The notes beneath the pieces are model-generated. The model made no database searches, was not told where the DNA came from, and was given only the letters and a program-made list of their open reading frames with translations. Shown piece after piece: positions 63,945-64,000 of a DNA stretch of 64,000 bases (the first letter of the stretch is position 1; each line of letters begins with the position of its first letter). Position numbers and translations under genes: made by a program. Location of the stretch: the NCBI RefSeq assembly GCF_000423405.1, contig NZ_AUHX01000008.1, forward strand, positions 1-64,000. The letters run 5' to 3'. This DNA comes from Mesonia mobilis DSM 19841 (GTDB lineage Bacteria; Bacteroidota; Bacteroidia; Flavobacteriales; Flavobacteriaceae).

Positions 63945-64000
63945 TCTTTTTTGGGCGTGACCCTTTGGGTCGGGCTCTCGGCAGTCGCTTTTTTGTTTTG
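63945..64000. repeat. REP-like GC-rich half element at the window edge
   Basis: A GC-rich tract (GGGCGTGACCC, 63953-63963, then GGGTCGGGC and CAGTCGC) ends in a T run at the window edge, in otherwise AT-rich intergenic DNA. It has the same GC-tract-then-T-run order as the left part of the element at 35500-35616. The inverted partner would lie outside the window. Confidence 0.5.

Overview
The window is AT-rich chromosomal DNA from a member of the Bacteroidetes, almost certainly the family Flavobacteriaceae. The evidence is the lack of Shine-Dalgarno sequences, many promoters matching the Bacteroidetes -7 box TAnnTTTG, a SusC-like TonB receptor, DUF4270 and DUF5689 lipoproteins, a BatABCDE/MoxR operon, a short ATP synthase epsilon subunit, and a large modular secreted protein. 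No rRNA, tRNA, CRISPR array, transposase or prophage gene was found. The genus cannot be fixed from the sequence alone.

Layout. 1-6251: the first ~2083 residues of a very large secreted protein, cut by the window edge, with five tandem ~200-residue units, a choice-of-anchor L-like domain and Ig/PKD-like repeats. 6520-13329: HflX GTPase, then a TonB receptor plus DUF5689 lipoprotein opposite a secreted nuclease-like protein, probably an extracellular nucleic acid or phosphate scavenging locus. 13383-17310: a small lipoprotein and a large SprA-like outer membrane protein. 17564-20466: exonuclease III, an OmpA-family lipoprotein and an M23 peptidase. 20496-25256 (minus strand): panC, panD, a flippase-like membrane protein, an esterase-fold protein with an altered nucleophile, and radA, with the M23 gene last. 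25369-31586 (plus strand): a lone GT5 N-terminal domain protein, DUF4270 lipoprotein, glmS, then atpD-atpC. 31661-39813: trans-sulfuration enzyme, DUF3298 lipoprotein, an ArsC-like gene broken by an in-frame TGA, two EamA transporters, thioesterase, YicC, gmk, nadD, gpsA. 39817-43085: pheS with two small downstream genes, a ceramidase-like membrane protein and CvpA. 43142-45375: carbonic anhydrase and a SulP transporter, likely bicarbonate handling. 45475-54823: a small protein and the moxR-DUF58-DUF4381-like-batA-batB-batC-batD-batE operon, in which batE carries a frameshift. 55170-60951: SDR oxidoreductase, AlbA_2-domain protein, PPP-type phosphatase, small outer membrane barrel, PhnA-like protein and a large TPR/HEAT-like protein. 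61049-63882: an ALDH7-type dehydrogenase, a small membrane protein and 3-hydroxyanthranilate 3,4-dioxygenase.

Most of the window is ordinary core genome. The points most worth checking are two probable gene lesions (ArsC-like at its conserved Arg codon, and batE), a lone GT5 domain in a conserved neighbourhood, an esterase-fold protein lacking its serine, divergent leaderless promoters at 42522/42573, palindromes next to promoters (moxR and the aldehyde dehydrogenase), REP-like intergenic elements at 35500 and 63945, and the near-identical tandem units in the giant secreted protein.
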